From Streptomyces sp. A2-16 (GTDB lineage Bacteria; Actinomycetota; Actinomycetes; Streptomycetales; Streptomycetaceae), in assembly GCF_018128905.1 (NCBI RefSeq), contig NZ_CP063808.1, forward strand, positions 8,370,001-8,434,000: a stretch of DNA of 64,000 nt. Direction: 5' to 3'. Below the pieces are notes generated by a model that worked only from the letters and a program-made list of their open reading frames with translations, made no database searches and had not been told where the DNA came from. Below, piece by piece: positions 52,316-60,650 of this stretch. The position numbers and the translations under genes are program-made. Position 1 is the stretch's first letter, and the number at the start of each line of letters is the position of its first letter.

Positions 52316-53728
52316 TCAGTCCTGCGCCCGGTTCTGCTTCCTGCCCGTGAGGACCAGGAAGCCGCCGCCGATCACCACCAGGGCGATCGCGGTACCGGCG
52401 ATCAGCGGCGTCGTGGCGGAGCCGCCGGTCTCGGCGAGGTTGACGTCGGTGGTGGGCACGGCCACCGTGGCGGGGCTGGGCTCGCTGAGGGTCTGGGTCG
52501 TGGCGCCCGTCTCGCTGCTGCGGGTGCGGCAGTCGAGGACGCCGGTGAAGCGCTTGGCGAGACCGTCGGGTCCGGTGATCGTGAAGTCGTACGCCTGGTC
52601 CTCCTGCAGCGGGACCGTCACCGTGCGGGACTCGCCCGCCGCGATGGCGTACTCCGTGCCCATCAGCTCGAACGCGAACTCCTCGTCGCCCTGGTTGACG
52701 GCCGTGATGTCCAGGCCGCCCTCGGTGCAGTTCCGGGCGGCGGAGAGGGCCGGTACGGCACCCTGCTTCGCCCAGGTCGCGCTCGCCGCAGCCGAGACCG
52801 TCGACTCGCTGGAGCCGGCGAGGATCTGGGTCTGGCTCCGGCTCTCGGAGGCGAACGCCCGGCCGACCGGCACGGTGGTCGAGGCCTGCACGGTGAGGTC
52901 CGCCGAACCCGCCGCCGCGTCCTCGGGGACGTCGAAGTAGAGCTCGCTGCCGTTGCTTGCCGAGGTCAGCGGCTTGCCGTCCTTGCCGACGATCCGCACG
53001 CCGCTCGTGGCCGCGTCCGCCGGCGGCGTGACCGTGACACCGGCCGCGTTGGTGTGCACCGTCACCGGGCCCAGCAGCTCGCCGGGGTGGCCGGAGACCG
53101 CGGGCGGGTCGAGCGTCAGCGAGGCCGCCGGCTCCACGACGTCACGGGCGCTCTTCTGCAGGTAGTCCGCGAGCTTCTCGGCCTGCGGGTCGGCGGCGTC
53201 GACGTCGGCGTGGTCCGAGTAGCGCCAGATCGCCACCTGGGTGCCGGCCGCCGCGTCCTGCTCGGTCAGGCCGGCCGCGATACCGGCCTTGGCGGCGAGG
53301 GAAGCGAGATCGTTGACCTGGGGGTATGAGTTCTCCAGGATCCAACGGATCCTGCCGGCGTCCTTGTTGGTGCCGAGCGAGGTGCCGCTCCAGTCGGTCT
53401 CGTGGTACTTGGCGTCCTTCTGCGTGGGGTTGTAGAGGTCGACGCAGTACGTCTGCAGCGTTCCGCCGCCCTCGACGGACATCTCGAACAGCCCGGCCGG
53501 CACCTGCAGATCGCCGTCGGTGTCGTGTATGACCGCGTCACCGTAGGTCTTCAGGCCCCCTATGGTGGCGGTCGCCCCTCTCTGGTTCTGCGCCGCCTCG
53601 TCCGCCGACGCCGTGTCGGCGACGGCCACCGTCGCACCGGCGGCGAGCAGGCCGGAGACGAACGTGACGGCCGCGAGGCGAGCCGCCCCCCGTCCGCGCA
53701 CGGACAGCGCAGAGAACGCAGAAAACAC
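52316..53728 (-). CDS. Thioester-domain surface protein with LAETG sortase signal
   Basis: This 470-aa cell-wall protein has a signal peptide (about 1-42, ending TASA), a TQXA thioester domain in which Cys95 (TYCVDLYNP) and Gln164 (GTQVAIW) are placed to form an internal Cys-Gln thioester, a beta-rich middle, and a C-terminal LAETG, TM helix and basic tail GRKQNR. The LAxTG form suits class-E sortases. Thioester adhesins bond covalently to host or matrix amines; in Streptomyces the role is likely surface attachment. GTG 53728 follows AAGGGGA; the longer frame upstream lacks a good site. Confidence 0.9.
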   Translation of the reverse strand: MFSAFSALSVRGRGAARLAAVTFVSGLLAAGATVAVADTASADEAAQNQRGATATIGGLKTYGDAVIHDTDGDLQVPAGLFEMSVEGGGTLQTYCVDLYNPTQKDAKYHETDWSGTSLGTNKDAGRIRWILENSYPQVNDLASLAAKAGIAAGLTEQDAAAGTQVAIWRYSDHADVDAADPQAEKLADYLQKSARDVVEPAASLTLDPPAVSGHPGELLGPVTVHTNAAGVTVTPPADAATSGVRIVGKDGKPLTSASNGSELYFDVPEDAAAGSADLTVQASTTVPVGRAFASESRSQTQILAGSSESTVSAAASATWAKQGAVPALSAARNCTEGGLDITAVNQGDEEFAFELMGTEYAIAAGESRTVTVPLQEDQAYDFTITGPDGLAKRFTGVLDCRTRSSETGATTQTLSEPSPATVAVPTTDVNLAETGGSATTPLIAGTAIALVVIGGGFLVLTGRKQNRAQD

Positions 53729-53965
53729 GGAATTCCCCTTCGAACAGGACCCGTTGACGAGCGGGGTGGCGGTCCCACCAGCGGAATCAATAGCCCCGGG
53801 AGCTGTGTTCGGCATCCTAGGGACGCGGCCGCCCCGCTCTTCCCGGGGATGCGGTCGGAAGATCGATCCGACTCGGAATCGTTATCGCGCAGACCCTTCA
53901 TCCGTATGGCTTATCGACAAATCGACCGGAGATGTCCGGGGCGCATTCGCCGATAAGCCGCACTT

Positions 53966-54023
53966 CGGTCGGAGCCGTCGCGCTACGGTCGGAGCCGTCG
54001 TCGCGCTTCGGTCGGAGCCGTCG
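53966..54023. repeat. Three direct copies of CGGTCGGAGCCGTCG
   Basis: Identical 15-mers lie at 53966-53980, 53986-54000 and 54009-54023 in the ~310-bp gap between the ssb gene and the surface-protein gene. Nothing else is recognisable in the gap. They could be protein-binding sites or part of a terminator. Confidence 0.75.
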
Positions 54024-54037
54024 CGCTTCGGCTGACG

Positions 54038-54499
54038 TCACGTCACCGCGACGGCTTCCTGTCGGTCCGCGGCCTCGCCCGGCGGTGTCTCCCAGGCCGG
54101 TTCCGGCTGCGCGGAGGCCCCCGCGACGGAGCTCTCCGGCCGCTGGGTGCGCCGGAACGCCGAGGTGCCGCGCGCGAGATCGTGCCCGATCGCCACCGCG
54201 TCGATGTCGGCCGAGGTCCAGGCCGGCTGGCCCTCGCGCACCTCCGAACGCACCTTCAGCCGCCCCTGGACGACCACGGGATCACCCACGTTGATCGACC
54301 CCGACACGTTCGTGGCGAGCTGGCGATTGGCCCACACCGTGAAGAAGTTGGTGTGCCCGTCCGTCCATTCGTTCTTCTCGCGGTCCAGATAGCGCGCCGT
54401 CGCCGCCAGCCGGAACCGCACCGACGCACCCGTCGCCAACTCCCGGTACACCGGCTGTGTCGCCACGTTGCCCACCGCGCAGATCATCGTCTCGTTCAT
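54038..54499 (-). CDS. ssbB: Second single-stranded DNA-binding protein (SsbB-like)
   Basis: This 153-aa OB-fold protein (core MICAVGNVATQPVYREL to about residue 105) binds ssDNA. It lacks the acidic DDDIPF tip of canonical SSB; the C-terminus is instead EAVAVT, so interactions with repair partners are probably lost. Streptomyces carry such a paralogue (ssbB) needed for chromosome segregation during sporulation, near two dynamin genes, as here. The ATG at 54499 has GGGAGGG upstream. Confidence 0.88.
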   Translation of the reverse strand: MNETMICAVGNVATQPVYRELATGASVRFRLAATARYLDREKNEWTDGHTNFFTVWANRQLATNVSGSINVGDPVVVQGRLKVRSEVREGQPAWTSADIDAVAIGHDLARGTSAFRRTQRPESSVAGASAQPEPAWETPPGEAADRQEAVAVT

Positions 54500-54624
54500 C
54501 GCTGGAATCCCTCCCGGACATGCGTACGGGCCCGTCCCGTACGGCCGCTGCTGTCTGCGTGCCGACCACGTCACCGCGATCGCCGCGAAGCCAGACTGCC
54601 TCCGCCGGGCCGAGCCCGCTGCGC

Positions 54625-54687
54625 CCTGTGGACCGTCCACGGGTTGTGGAAAACCCCACCACCCGAACGAGGGACCCGGTCCACAGG
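54625..54687. promoter_or_regulatory. DnaA-box-like inverted repeats upstream of ssbB
   Basis: CCTGTGGACCG (54625-54635) and CGGTCCACAGG (54677-54687) are perfect 11-bp inverted repeats. Each contains CGGTCCACA, 7 of 9 matches to the Streptomyces DnaA box, and TGTGGAAAA (54645-54653) lies between. They sit in the dynB-ssbB gap. Confidence 0.4.
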
Positions 54688-54717
54688 AACACCCGTCACC
54701 CCACCGCCGCCACGCCC

Positions 54718-56874
54718 TCACCCCACTCCGACGACCCGCCCGTACTGCTCCCGGACCTCCCGGTAGCGCAGCAGCTCCGCCGCCACCGGATCCAGCACCC
54801 GGGCCCGCCCGCACCCGGACGCCGCCTCCCGCAACCGCCGTTCCGCCTCCACGCCGTACCGCCGTGCGGGCCCCCGCGCCGCCATCCGGCAGCTCCACTC
54901 GACGAGCGGGCCGCCGATGATGCCTGCCACCATCAGCAGCACCGGAACACCCAGGTTCGGTGCCATGACGCCGACGATCTGGCCCACCAGCCAGAGCCCG
55001 CCGACGACCTGGAGCAGCGTCATGGACGCCTGCGCCAGCACGGCCGCGGGCCACCAGCCCGGACGCGGCGGACGGCCCGGTGGCAGCCCGGCCCGGGCGG
55101 TCAGCTCGTCGAGCGCCTCGGGCAGCCCCTGGGAGCCGCGTACGGCCGCCTCGCGCACCGCCTGCGCCCACGGCGCGGGCAGCCCCGCCGAGGCCCGGTC
55201 GGCGAGCGTCCGTACGGCCTGCTCGACACGCTGGCGCGCGGTCGCCTCCTCGTCGGGCTGGGCGCGCAACGGCAGCCGTCCCGTGGGAGGTTCGCGCCGG
55301 TCCTGGTACCAGCGCCACAGCCGCAGCCAGGGCGTCCCGCACGCGCGGTTGGCGTTGCGCAGCCAGGCGCGTTCGGCCGCCTCGCCCGCCGCGGTGGCAC
55401 CGACCGCGTCCGCGAGCCGCGCGGCGAAGTCGTCGCGCGCCTCCTCGCTCAGACCGGTACGCCGGCCGGTCGCGTAGACGGGCCGCAGCCGCCATGCCGC
55501 CGCGTCCACGTCGGCCGCGATCCGCCGCGCGGGCGCTCCGCGCTCCGCCACGAACTGACCGAGCGCCTCCCGCAGTTCCCCGAGGCCGTCCCCGGTGAGC
55601 GCCGACAGCGCGAGCACGGTGGCACCCGGTTCGCCGTACTCCCCGAGGGCGATCCCGTCCTCGTCCAGCAGCCGCCGCAGATCGTCGAGGACCTGCTCGG
55701 CAGCCTCGCCGGGCAGCCGGTCGATCTGGTTGAGGACGATGAACATGACCTCCGCGTGGCCCGCCATGGGCCGCAGATAGCGCTCGTGCAGGATCGCGTC
55801 GGCGTACTTCTCGGGGTCGACGACCCAGATGACGGCGTCGACGAGGGCCAGGATCCGGTCCACGTGCTCGCGGTGCTGGACGGCGGCCGAGTCGTGGTCG
55901 GGCAGGTCGATCAGGACGAGCCCGCGCAGCTGGGCCTCCGACTCGGCACTCTGCAGCGGCCGCCGTCGCAACCGGGGCGGGATGCCGAGCCGTTCGATGA
56001 GACTGGCCGAGCCGTCGCTCCAACTGCACGCGATCGGCGCGGCCGTGGTGGGCCGGCGGACGCCGGTCTCCGAGATGGCCACCCCGGCGAGCGAGTTGAA
56101 CAGCTGCGACTTGCCGCTGCCCGTCGCGCCGGCGATGGCGACGACGGTGTGCTGCCCGGAGAGCCTGCGCCGGGCTGCCGCCTCGTCCAGTACCTGGCCG
56201 GCCTCGGCGAGCGTCCGGCTGTCGAGCCGGGTCCGCGAGAGCCCGATCAGCTCCCGCAGCGCGTCCAGGCGGGAGCGCAGGGAGCCGTCGTACGCGAGCG
56301 GGGCGGCGGGCGGGGCGTTGTGGCCGCGGGCCTCCACGACGGCGGCCTGCTCGGTCTCGGCGGTCACCCGCCGCGCGATCAGCCCGTCGTCCCAGGAATC
56401 CGCGGAGTCGCCGTCGGCCGGCCCACCGGGGGCCTCCACGACGTCCCCACGCACGCGACCGGCTTCCTCCCGCAAGCGACCGCCTTCCCCACGCACGCGA
56501 CCGGCTTCCTCCCGCACGCGACCGGCTTCCCCACGCGCGCGACCGGCCTCGTCCCGGACACGAGCGGCCTCCTCACGCGCGTGCCCGGCGTCCGCCCGCC
56601 CGGACCCGGAACCCCTGTCGGAACGTCCGTCACCGCCCTCCGCGCCCTCCACGTCCTTCGCGCCTCTCACGTCCCCCATGCCTTCGACACCCTCCACGCG
56701 CGCGTGCTCCGCCTCCCCGCCCGAGTCCGCCTCACCCTCCGACTCGGGTTCCTCGACCCGCCCCTGCTGGTCCTCCGATACGGCGCCCCCGGACGCGACC
56801 TCGCCCGGTACGGCGTCCCCCGATACGGCGTCCCCCGCCCGCTCCGTGTGGTCCTGATCCGTGACGGCGGTCAT
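54718..56874 (-). CDS. dynB: Dynamin-like GTPase with membrane hairpin (DynB-like)
   Basis: This 718-aa protein has a disordered acidic N-terminus, a heptad run EEAGRVRGEAGRVR (about 100-143), a dynamin-type GTPase (Walker A GATGSGKSQLFNS about 228-240, DLPDHDS as switch 2, NQIDRL as G4), a helical stalk and two adjacent TM segments near 610-660 followed by a helical tail. Streptomyces DynB is membrane-anchored and stabilises FtsZ rings at sporulation septa with DynA. It follows the upstream GTPase by 3 bp. Assignment rests on domains and gene order beside ssbB. Confidence 0.85.
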   Translation of the reverse strand: MTAVTDQDHTERAGDAVSGDAVPGEVASGGAVSEDQQGRVEEPESEGEADSGGEAEHARVEGVEGMGDVRGAKDVEGAEGGDGRSDRGSGSGRADAGHAREEAARVRDEAGRARGEAGRVREEAGRVRGEGGRLREEAGRVRGDVVEAPGGPADGDSADSWDDGLIARRVTAETEQAAVVEARGHNAPPAAPLAYDGSLRSRLDALRELIGLSRTRLDSRTLAEAGQVLDEAAARRRLSGQHTVVAIAGATGSGKSQLFNSLAGVAISETGVRRPTTAAPIACSWSDGSASLIERLGIPPRLRRRPLQSAESEAQLRGLVLIDLPDHDSAAVQHREHVDRILALVDAVIWVVDPEKYADAILHERYLRPMAGHAEVMFIVLNQIDRLPGEAAEQVLDDLRRLLDEDGIALGEYGEPGATVLALSALTGDGLGELREALGQFVAERGAPARRIAADVDAAAWRLRPVYATGRRTGLSEEARDDFAARLADAVGATAAGEAAERAWLRNANRACGTPWLRLWRWYQDRREPPTGRLPLRAQPDEEATARQRVEQAVRTLADRASAGLPAPWAQAVREAAVRGSQGLPEALDELTARAGLPPGRPPRPGWWPAAVLAQASMTLLQVVGGLWLVGQIVGVMAPNLGVPVLLMVAGIIGGPLVEWSCRMAARGPARRYGVEAERRLREAASGCGRARVLDPVAAELLRYREVREQYGRVVGVG
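56446..56577 (-). repeat. 21-bp (seven-residue) repeats in dynB
   Basis: About six imperfect 21-bp units encode the heptad REEAGRV/RGEAGRV in the N-terminal extension, forming a highly charged coiled-coil segment. DNA-level similarity is high, so copy number may vary. Confidence 0.7.
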
Positions 56875-56877
56875 CGG

Positions 56878-58485
56878 TCACCTCTCCTTCTGCAGTACGG
56901 ACAGCGCGGCGATGAGTTCGGCCTGGGGTTCGGGGTGTACGTCGAGTGCGTCGAGCGGGGCGAGCCTGCGCTCGCGTTCGGCGTGCACCACCCGGTCGAG
57001 GTGCTCGGTGAGCAACCGTCCGCCCCGGTCGCGCAGCCGCAGGGCCCCGTGGGCGCCGATCCGCTCGGCGAGCCCCTCGCCCGCGACCCGTGCCCGGCGG
57101 CCACCGAGCAGCGCGGTGGCGACGAGGGCGGCGACCGTCTCCGGATCGGGCGCGACCCCGCGATCGAGGTCGCGGATCTCCTCCTCGGCGTACTCCTCCA
57201 GCTCCCGCCGCCAGCGCCGTACGGCCATCCCGATCCGGTGCTCGGCGCTCTCCGGGGTCGGATCCCGGTCCGTCAGTTCGGGCGCGGCCGCGGCCGGTTC
57301 GCGCCGCCAGGCCTCGTCGACACGCTCGTCGGCGGCGGTGACCGCGCACAGCAGGAGCGCGCCCAGACTCTCCACGAGGGCGTCCAGGAGCTCTGCGGCG
57401 GTGCAGTCGAGGGGGAAGGCCCGCCAGCGCTTGAGGGCGTCACCGGCGAGCACAGCACCGGCCTGGAGCCGGCCCCGCACGCGCGCGTACTCGCTGTCGT
57501 ACGCCCCCTCGACGGCGGTGGTGAGTCGCAGCGCGGCCGCGTACTGGGCGGCGGCCGCACCGGCCAGCTCGGGCATCCGGGACTTGAGGGAGTCGAGGAC
57601 ACCGTGGGCCGTTCGGGCGACGGTGTGCTGCCGCGCCGCGGGGTCCTGCACCTGGTGGACGAGCCAGGTCCGCAGCGATGCCACGGCGGTGGCCGGCAGC
57701 AGCCCGCCGCCCCAGGCCGACTCGGGCAGTTCCGGCACCGTGAACCGGGGCACTTCACCGAGGCCCGCCTTGGTGAGCAGGGCGCCGTACTGCCGGGAGA
57801 CCTCGGACACGACCTGGTGCGGCACCCGGTCGAGAACGGTCACAAGTGTGGCCTTGTACTCCTTTGCGGTGCGCAGGAGATGCCAGGGAACGGCGTCGGC
57901 GTAGCGGGCGGCCGTGGTGACCATGATCCAGACGTCGGCCGCGCAGATCAGTTCGGCGGCGAGGACGCGGTTGTCGGCGACCAGGGAGTCGATGTCGGGC
58001 GCGTCCAGGAGCGCGAGGCCCGGCGGGAGGGTGTCGGCGGTCTCGATGCGCAGCACGCGCGCGGGGTTCTCACCGGGCAGCAGGAGTTCGTCCCCCGGCT
58101 CCTGGTGGGGCACCCACACGCGCGTGAGGTCGGGCAGCACGCGCATGCCGCTGAACCAGTGATGGTCCTCCGGATGGCAGACCAGTACCGGTGTCCGCGT
58201 GGTCGGCCGCAACACGCCCGCCTCGCTCACCCGCCGTCCCACAAGGGAGTTGACGAGGGTCGACTTGCCGGCCCCGGTGGAACCGCCCACCACGGCCAGC
58301 AGCGGCGCTTCGGGGTCTCTCAACCGGGGCACCAGATAGTCGTCGAGCTGGGCGAGCAGTTCGTCGCGGTTGGCACGCGCGCGTGGAGCCCCCGCCAGGG
58401 GCAGCGGGAAGCGTGCGGCGGCGACACGGTCGCGCAGGGCGGAGAGTGCGTCGAGCAGCTGAGGCCGTACGTCCAAGGTCACCAC
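56878..58485 (-). CDS. dynA: Dynamin-like GTPase (DynA-like)
   Basis: This ~535-aa GTPase shows Walker A GGSTGAGKSTLVNSL (about 54-68), switch threonine region RPTTRTPVL, LLDAPDIDS (G3) and TVLDRVP (G4), then a long helical stalk. No TM helix is clear, fitting a soluble partner of the membrane-anchored gene downstream. GTG 58485 starts VVTLDVRPQLL; a TAAAAT -10-like box ends about 17 bp before it, implying a very short leader. ATG 58524 is an alternative. Confidence 0.85.
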   Translation of the reverse strand: MVTLDVRPQLLDALSALRDRVAAARFPLPLAGAPRARANRDELLAQLDDYLVPRLRDPEAPLLAVVGGSTGAGKSTLVNSLVGRRVSEAGVLRPTTRTPVLVCHPEDHHWFSGMRVLPDLTRVWVPHQEPGDELLLPGENPARVLRIETADTLPPGLALLDAPDIDSLVADNRVLAAELICAADVWIMVTTAARYADAVPWHLLRTAKEYKATLVTVLDRVPHQVVSEVSRQYGALLTKAGLGEVPRFTVPELPESAWGGGLLPATAVASLRTWLVHQVQDPAARQHTVARTAHGVLDSLKSRMPELAGAAAAQYAAALRLTTAVEGAYDSEYARVRGRLQAGAVLAGDALKRWRAFPLDCTAAELLDALVESLGALLLCAVTAADERVDEAWRREPAAAAPELTDRDPTPESAEHRIGMAVRRWRRELEEYAEEEIRDLDRGVAPDPETVAALVATALLGGRRARVAGEGLAERIGAHGALRLRDRGGRLLTEHLDRVVHAERERRLAPLDALDVHPEPQAELIAALSVLQKER

Positions 58486-58807
58486 ATGTGAAGAATGCCC
58501 AATTTTAGGGGAATTCTGAAGCATATGAGCATGTCTGCGCGCCGACCGGACACAAGGGGCGGAAGGGATGACTGGGACGCAGGCATAGTCCAGGCATAAC
58601 GAGTGCACAACACCCGGTGCGCGAGGCGCCAAAAGCGATGCACGATTCGTACCTGCCTGCGATTATCAGGACCGCTTCACTGAACCTCCACATCGAGCCA
58701 CGGAGGCGAAGCAACAGGGACAAGGTCGTGGGAGCCCTATCCTTGTCCCCGGCAACGTCACGGAACGGCCCACACCCGGGCACCCAAGACAGAGGCCACC
58801 ACACCCG
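58486..58807. other. 322-bp gap between dynA and tRNA-Arg
   Basis: GGGACAAGG (58717-58725) and CCTTGTCCC (58741-58749) form a perfect 9-bp stem with a 15-nt loop about 60 bp before the tRNA. The rest holds the dynA promoter region and no gene I can support. Confidence 0.5.
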
Positions 58808-58880
58808 GCCCCCGTAGCTCAGTGGATAGAGCAGGCGCCTTCTAAGCGCTTGGCCGCAGGTTCGAGTCCTGCCGGGGGCG
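58808..58880 (+). tRNA. tRNA-Arg (anticodon TCT)
   Basis: The 73-nt gene folds as a cloverleaf: acceptor GCCCCCG/CGGGGGC, D-arm GCTC...GAGC, anticodon loop CTTCTAA and T-loop GGTTCGAGTCC. Anticodon TCT reads AGA. CCA is not encoded. The integrase 178 bp downstream marks its 3' end as the probable attachment site. Confidence 0.93.
58840..58880 (+). other. Probable attL at the tRNA 3' end
   Basis: Elements of the pSAM2/SLP1 class recombine into the 3' half of a tRNA gene and restore it. The integrase reads away from this tRNA and the tRNA is intact, so the core should lie in this anticodon-to-3'-end stretch. The matching attR copy is outside the window. Confidence 0.5.
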
Positions 58881-58888
58881 CAAGTCTC

Positions 58889-58914
58889 CGCCCTCCCATC
58901 GGGAGGGCGTTTTT
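58889..58914 (+). terminator. tRNA terminator
   Basis: CGCCCTCCC (58889-58897), loop ATC, GGGAGGGCG (58901-58909) and a TTTTT run give a textbook intrinsic terminator right after the tRNA. Confidence 0.88.
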
Positions 58915-58950
58915 GCTGCTCAGAGCGGGTATCGCTCGGTACGACGAAGC

Positions 58951-58992
58951 CCCGGGCACTCCCCTGACGATCAAGGGAGGACTCCGGGGCTG
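58951..58992 (-). terminator. Stem-loop downstream of the integrase gene
   Basis: AGCCCCGG and CCGGGGCT flank an inner CCCT/AGGG pairing, giving a large stem-loop at the 3' side of the integrase gene and probably ending its transcript. Confidence 0.5.
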
Positions 58993-59058
58993 TCCGGCTG
59001 TCACCGGATTTTTGCGGGTGGCTGTGTCGAATACGTGTCGAAGTTCTTTGGCCGAAGA

Positions 59059-60453
59059 TCAACCAGCGTCGGGCAGCTCGGGGAGGTCTCCGGCAGCTTC
59101 GAGACGCTTCTTCAAGTCCGGCAGCTGCCCGTCGACGCACCGGGCGTAGGTGGCAAGCAGCACGGGGACGCTGTTGCCGGCCCACTCGGCAACCTGCGCG
59201 GGCGGGATCCCGTTGTTCAGCCATTTGGTGAGGCGGGTGTGCCGGATGTCGTACACGCGCTTCCCGGTCGGCGAGTCGAAGACGTGCGGAGCCAAGGCCG
59301 CCTGACGAGCACTACGCCAGGCACGGCGGATCACGGAGCCCGCGAGGATGCCGCCGTTCTCGCCCTGGAACAGCAGTTCACCCGGCTTGAGCCCTTCGTC
59401 TTCGATGTGCTGCCGCAGGATGCGAGTCAGGGCGGGATGGCCCGGCACGGACCGTGTGTCGCCTTCAGCCCGGCCCTTGAGGTCGCGCCGTTCGTGGATC
59501 TCACCCGTATCGGTCCATTGCTTGCCGACCTCGGGAGTCGCGGCGTGGATCATCAGTTCGCACCACTGGTCGTCAGCGTCGATGTCGGGCAGGTGCACGT
59601 CCCGCACATGCATGGCGACAGCCTCTTCGGGGCGCGGTCCGCAGTAGTACAACGTGGCGAAGAAGGCGTGCAGTCGCTTGCCTCCCCGGGGACGCCGGCG
59701 AATCCAGTCGAGGAGCGAGGCCGCCTGGTCGGAGTTCATCAAACTGCGCTTGTCCACGGCGTTGCTCGTCTTGGTGGCAGTCATCCCTTCCTTGCCCTTG
59801 GGGAGGGGGTTGCCCCGCAGGATCCGCCGCCTGATGGCGTACTTCATGACGACGTTGAGGATGCGGCGATGGCGTTTGCGGGACCAAGCTGCCGCCTGTT
59901 TGCCGTCGAGCCGGGTGTCGATGGCCCGTAGGACGTCGTCGACCTTCTCCGGGTCTTCCCAGACAGAGACCGGAAGGGAGTTCCGCTCAACCCACCGCAG
60001 GATGGTCACGACGTCCCGCGGAGCATCCGGCCGGCGACCCGAGTTGAACGCCCACTCGCGCAGCGCCGTGCGCACGGCCATGGCGTCGAATTGGGCGGGC
60101 TGGGTGCGGAGTAGGGCGATGGTGGCCGCTGTGAGGGTCTTGGCGGTGTTCTTGCGGCTGTTGCCTCCAAGTTGGGACCAGCGGGCATCGACGTACTGAA
60201 CGGCGAACGTGTACCAGCTCATCGCCGCCGACTTGGAGCGATGGGACACGGGCAGCCCGGTCGCGATGACGAAGGCTTCACCCTTGCCCGTGGCCTGGAT
60301 CAGTTCGGAGCGGAAGCCCTCGGCGAGCGCGACGGTGTCGAAGGGCTCGCGCCAGCGCTTGCCGGCGACCACCCAGCGCACCGTGTACGTCGTCTTGCGG
60401 GCACCCTTGTACGTGAGGATCTTGTAGATCTTGACGTCGTATGTCGTCTCCAT
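59059..60453 (-). CDS. int: Tyrosine site-specific integrase
   Basis: This 464-aa recombinase inserts and excises the element at the tRNA. Catalytic residues are visible: Arg in YYCGPRPEEAVAM (about 285), H-x-x-R in DIRHTRLTKW (about 408-416) and the nucleophile Tyr in LLATYARC (about 441). The N-terminal arm-binding and SAM-like core domains precede them. Its ATG overlaps the excisionase stop by one base, so int and xis are coupled. It lies next to attL, as in other AICEs. Confidence 0.95.
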   Translation of the reverse strand: METTYDVKIYKILTYKGARKTTYTVRWVVAGKRWREPFDTVALAEGFRSELIQATGKGEAFVIATGLPVSHRSKSAAMSWYTFAVQYVDARWSQLGGNSRKNTAKTLTAATIALLRTQPAQFDAMAVRTALREWAFNSGRRPDAPRDVVTILRWVERNSLPVSVWEDPEKVDDVLRAIDTRLDGKQAAAWSRKRHRRILNVVMKYAIRRRILRGNPLPKGKEGMTATKTSNAVDKRSLMNSDQAASLLDWIRRRPRGGKRLHAFFATLYYCGPRPEEAVAMHVRDVHLPDIDADDQWCELMIHAATPEVGKQWTDTGEIHERRDLKGRAEGDTRSVPGHPALTRILRQHIEDEGLKPGELLFQGENGGILAGSVIRRAWRSARQAALAPHVFDSPTGKRVYDIRHTRLTKWLNNGIPPAQVAEWAGNSVPVLLATYARCVDGQLPDLKKRLEAAGDLPELPDAG

Positions 60454-60650
60454 CAGGCGGCGTCCTCACGGTCATCGAGCCAGTTGTCGAGGTCGCTCCG
60501 CCGTATCCGCAGATCCCCGTTCGGGAGCTTGATGCAGCGCGGCGCACGCCTCTTGGCCCGCCAGTCGTAGAAGGTCGAGCGCGAGATCTTCAGCTCTTCA
60601 CACACCTCAGCGAGGGTGAGCATGTTGCGTGTTCGGAGGGCCGTGGTCAT
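60453..60650 (-). CDS. xis: Excisionase (MerR/AlpA-type helix-turn-helix)
   Basis: This 65-aa protein has the HTH_17 pattern LTLAEVCEELKISRSTFYDW...PNGDLRIRRSDLDNWL. It would direct the integrase toward excision. It overlaps the rep gene stop (ATGA) and the integrase start, so rep, xis and int form one coupled operon. Confidence 0.9.
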   Translation of the reverse strand: MTTALRTRNMLTLAEVCEELKISRSTFYDWRAKRRAPRCIKLPNGDLRIRRSDLDNWLDDREDAA

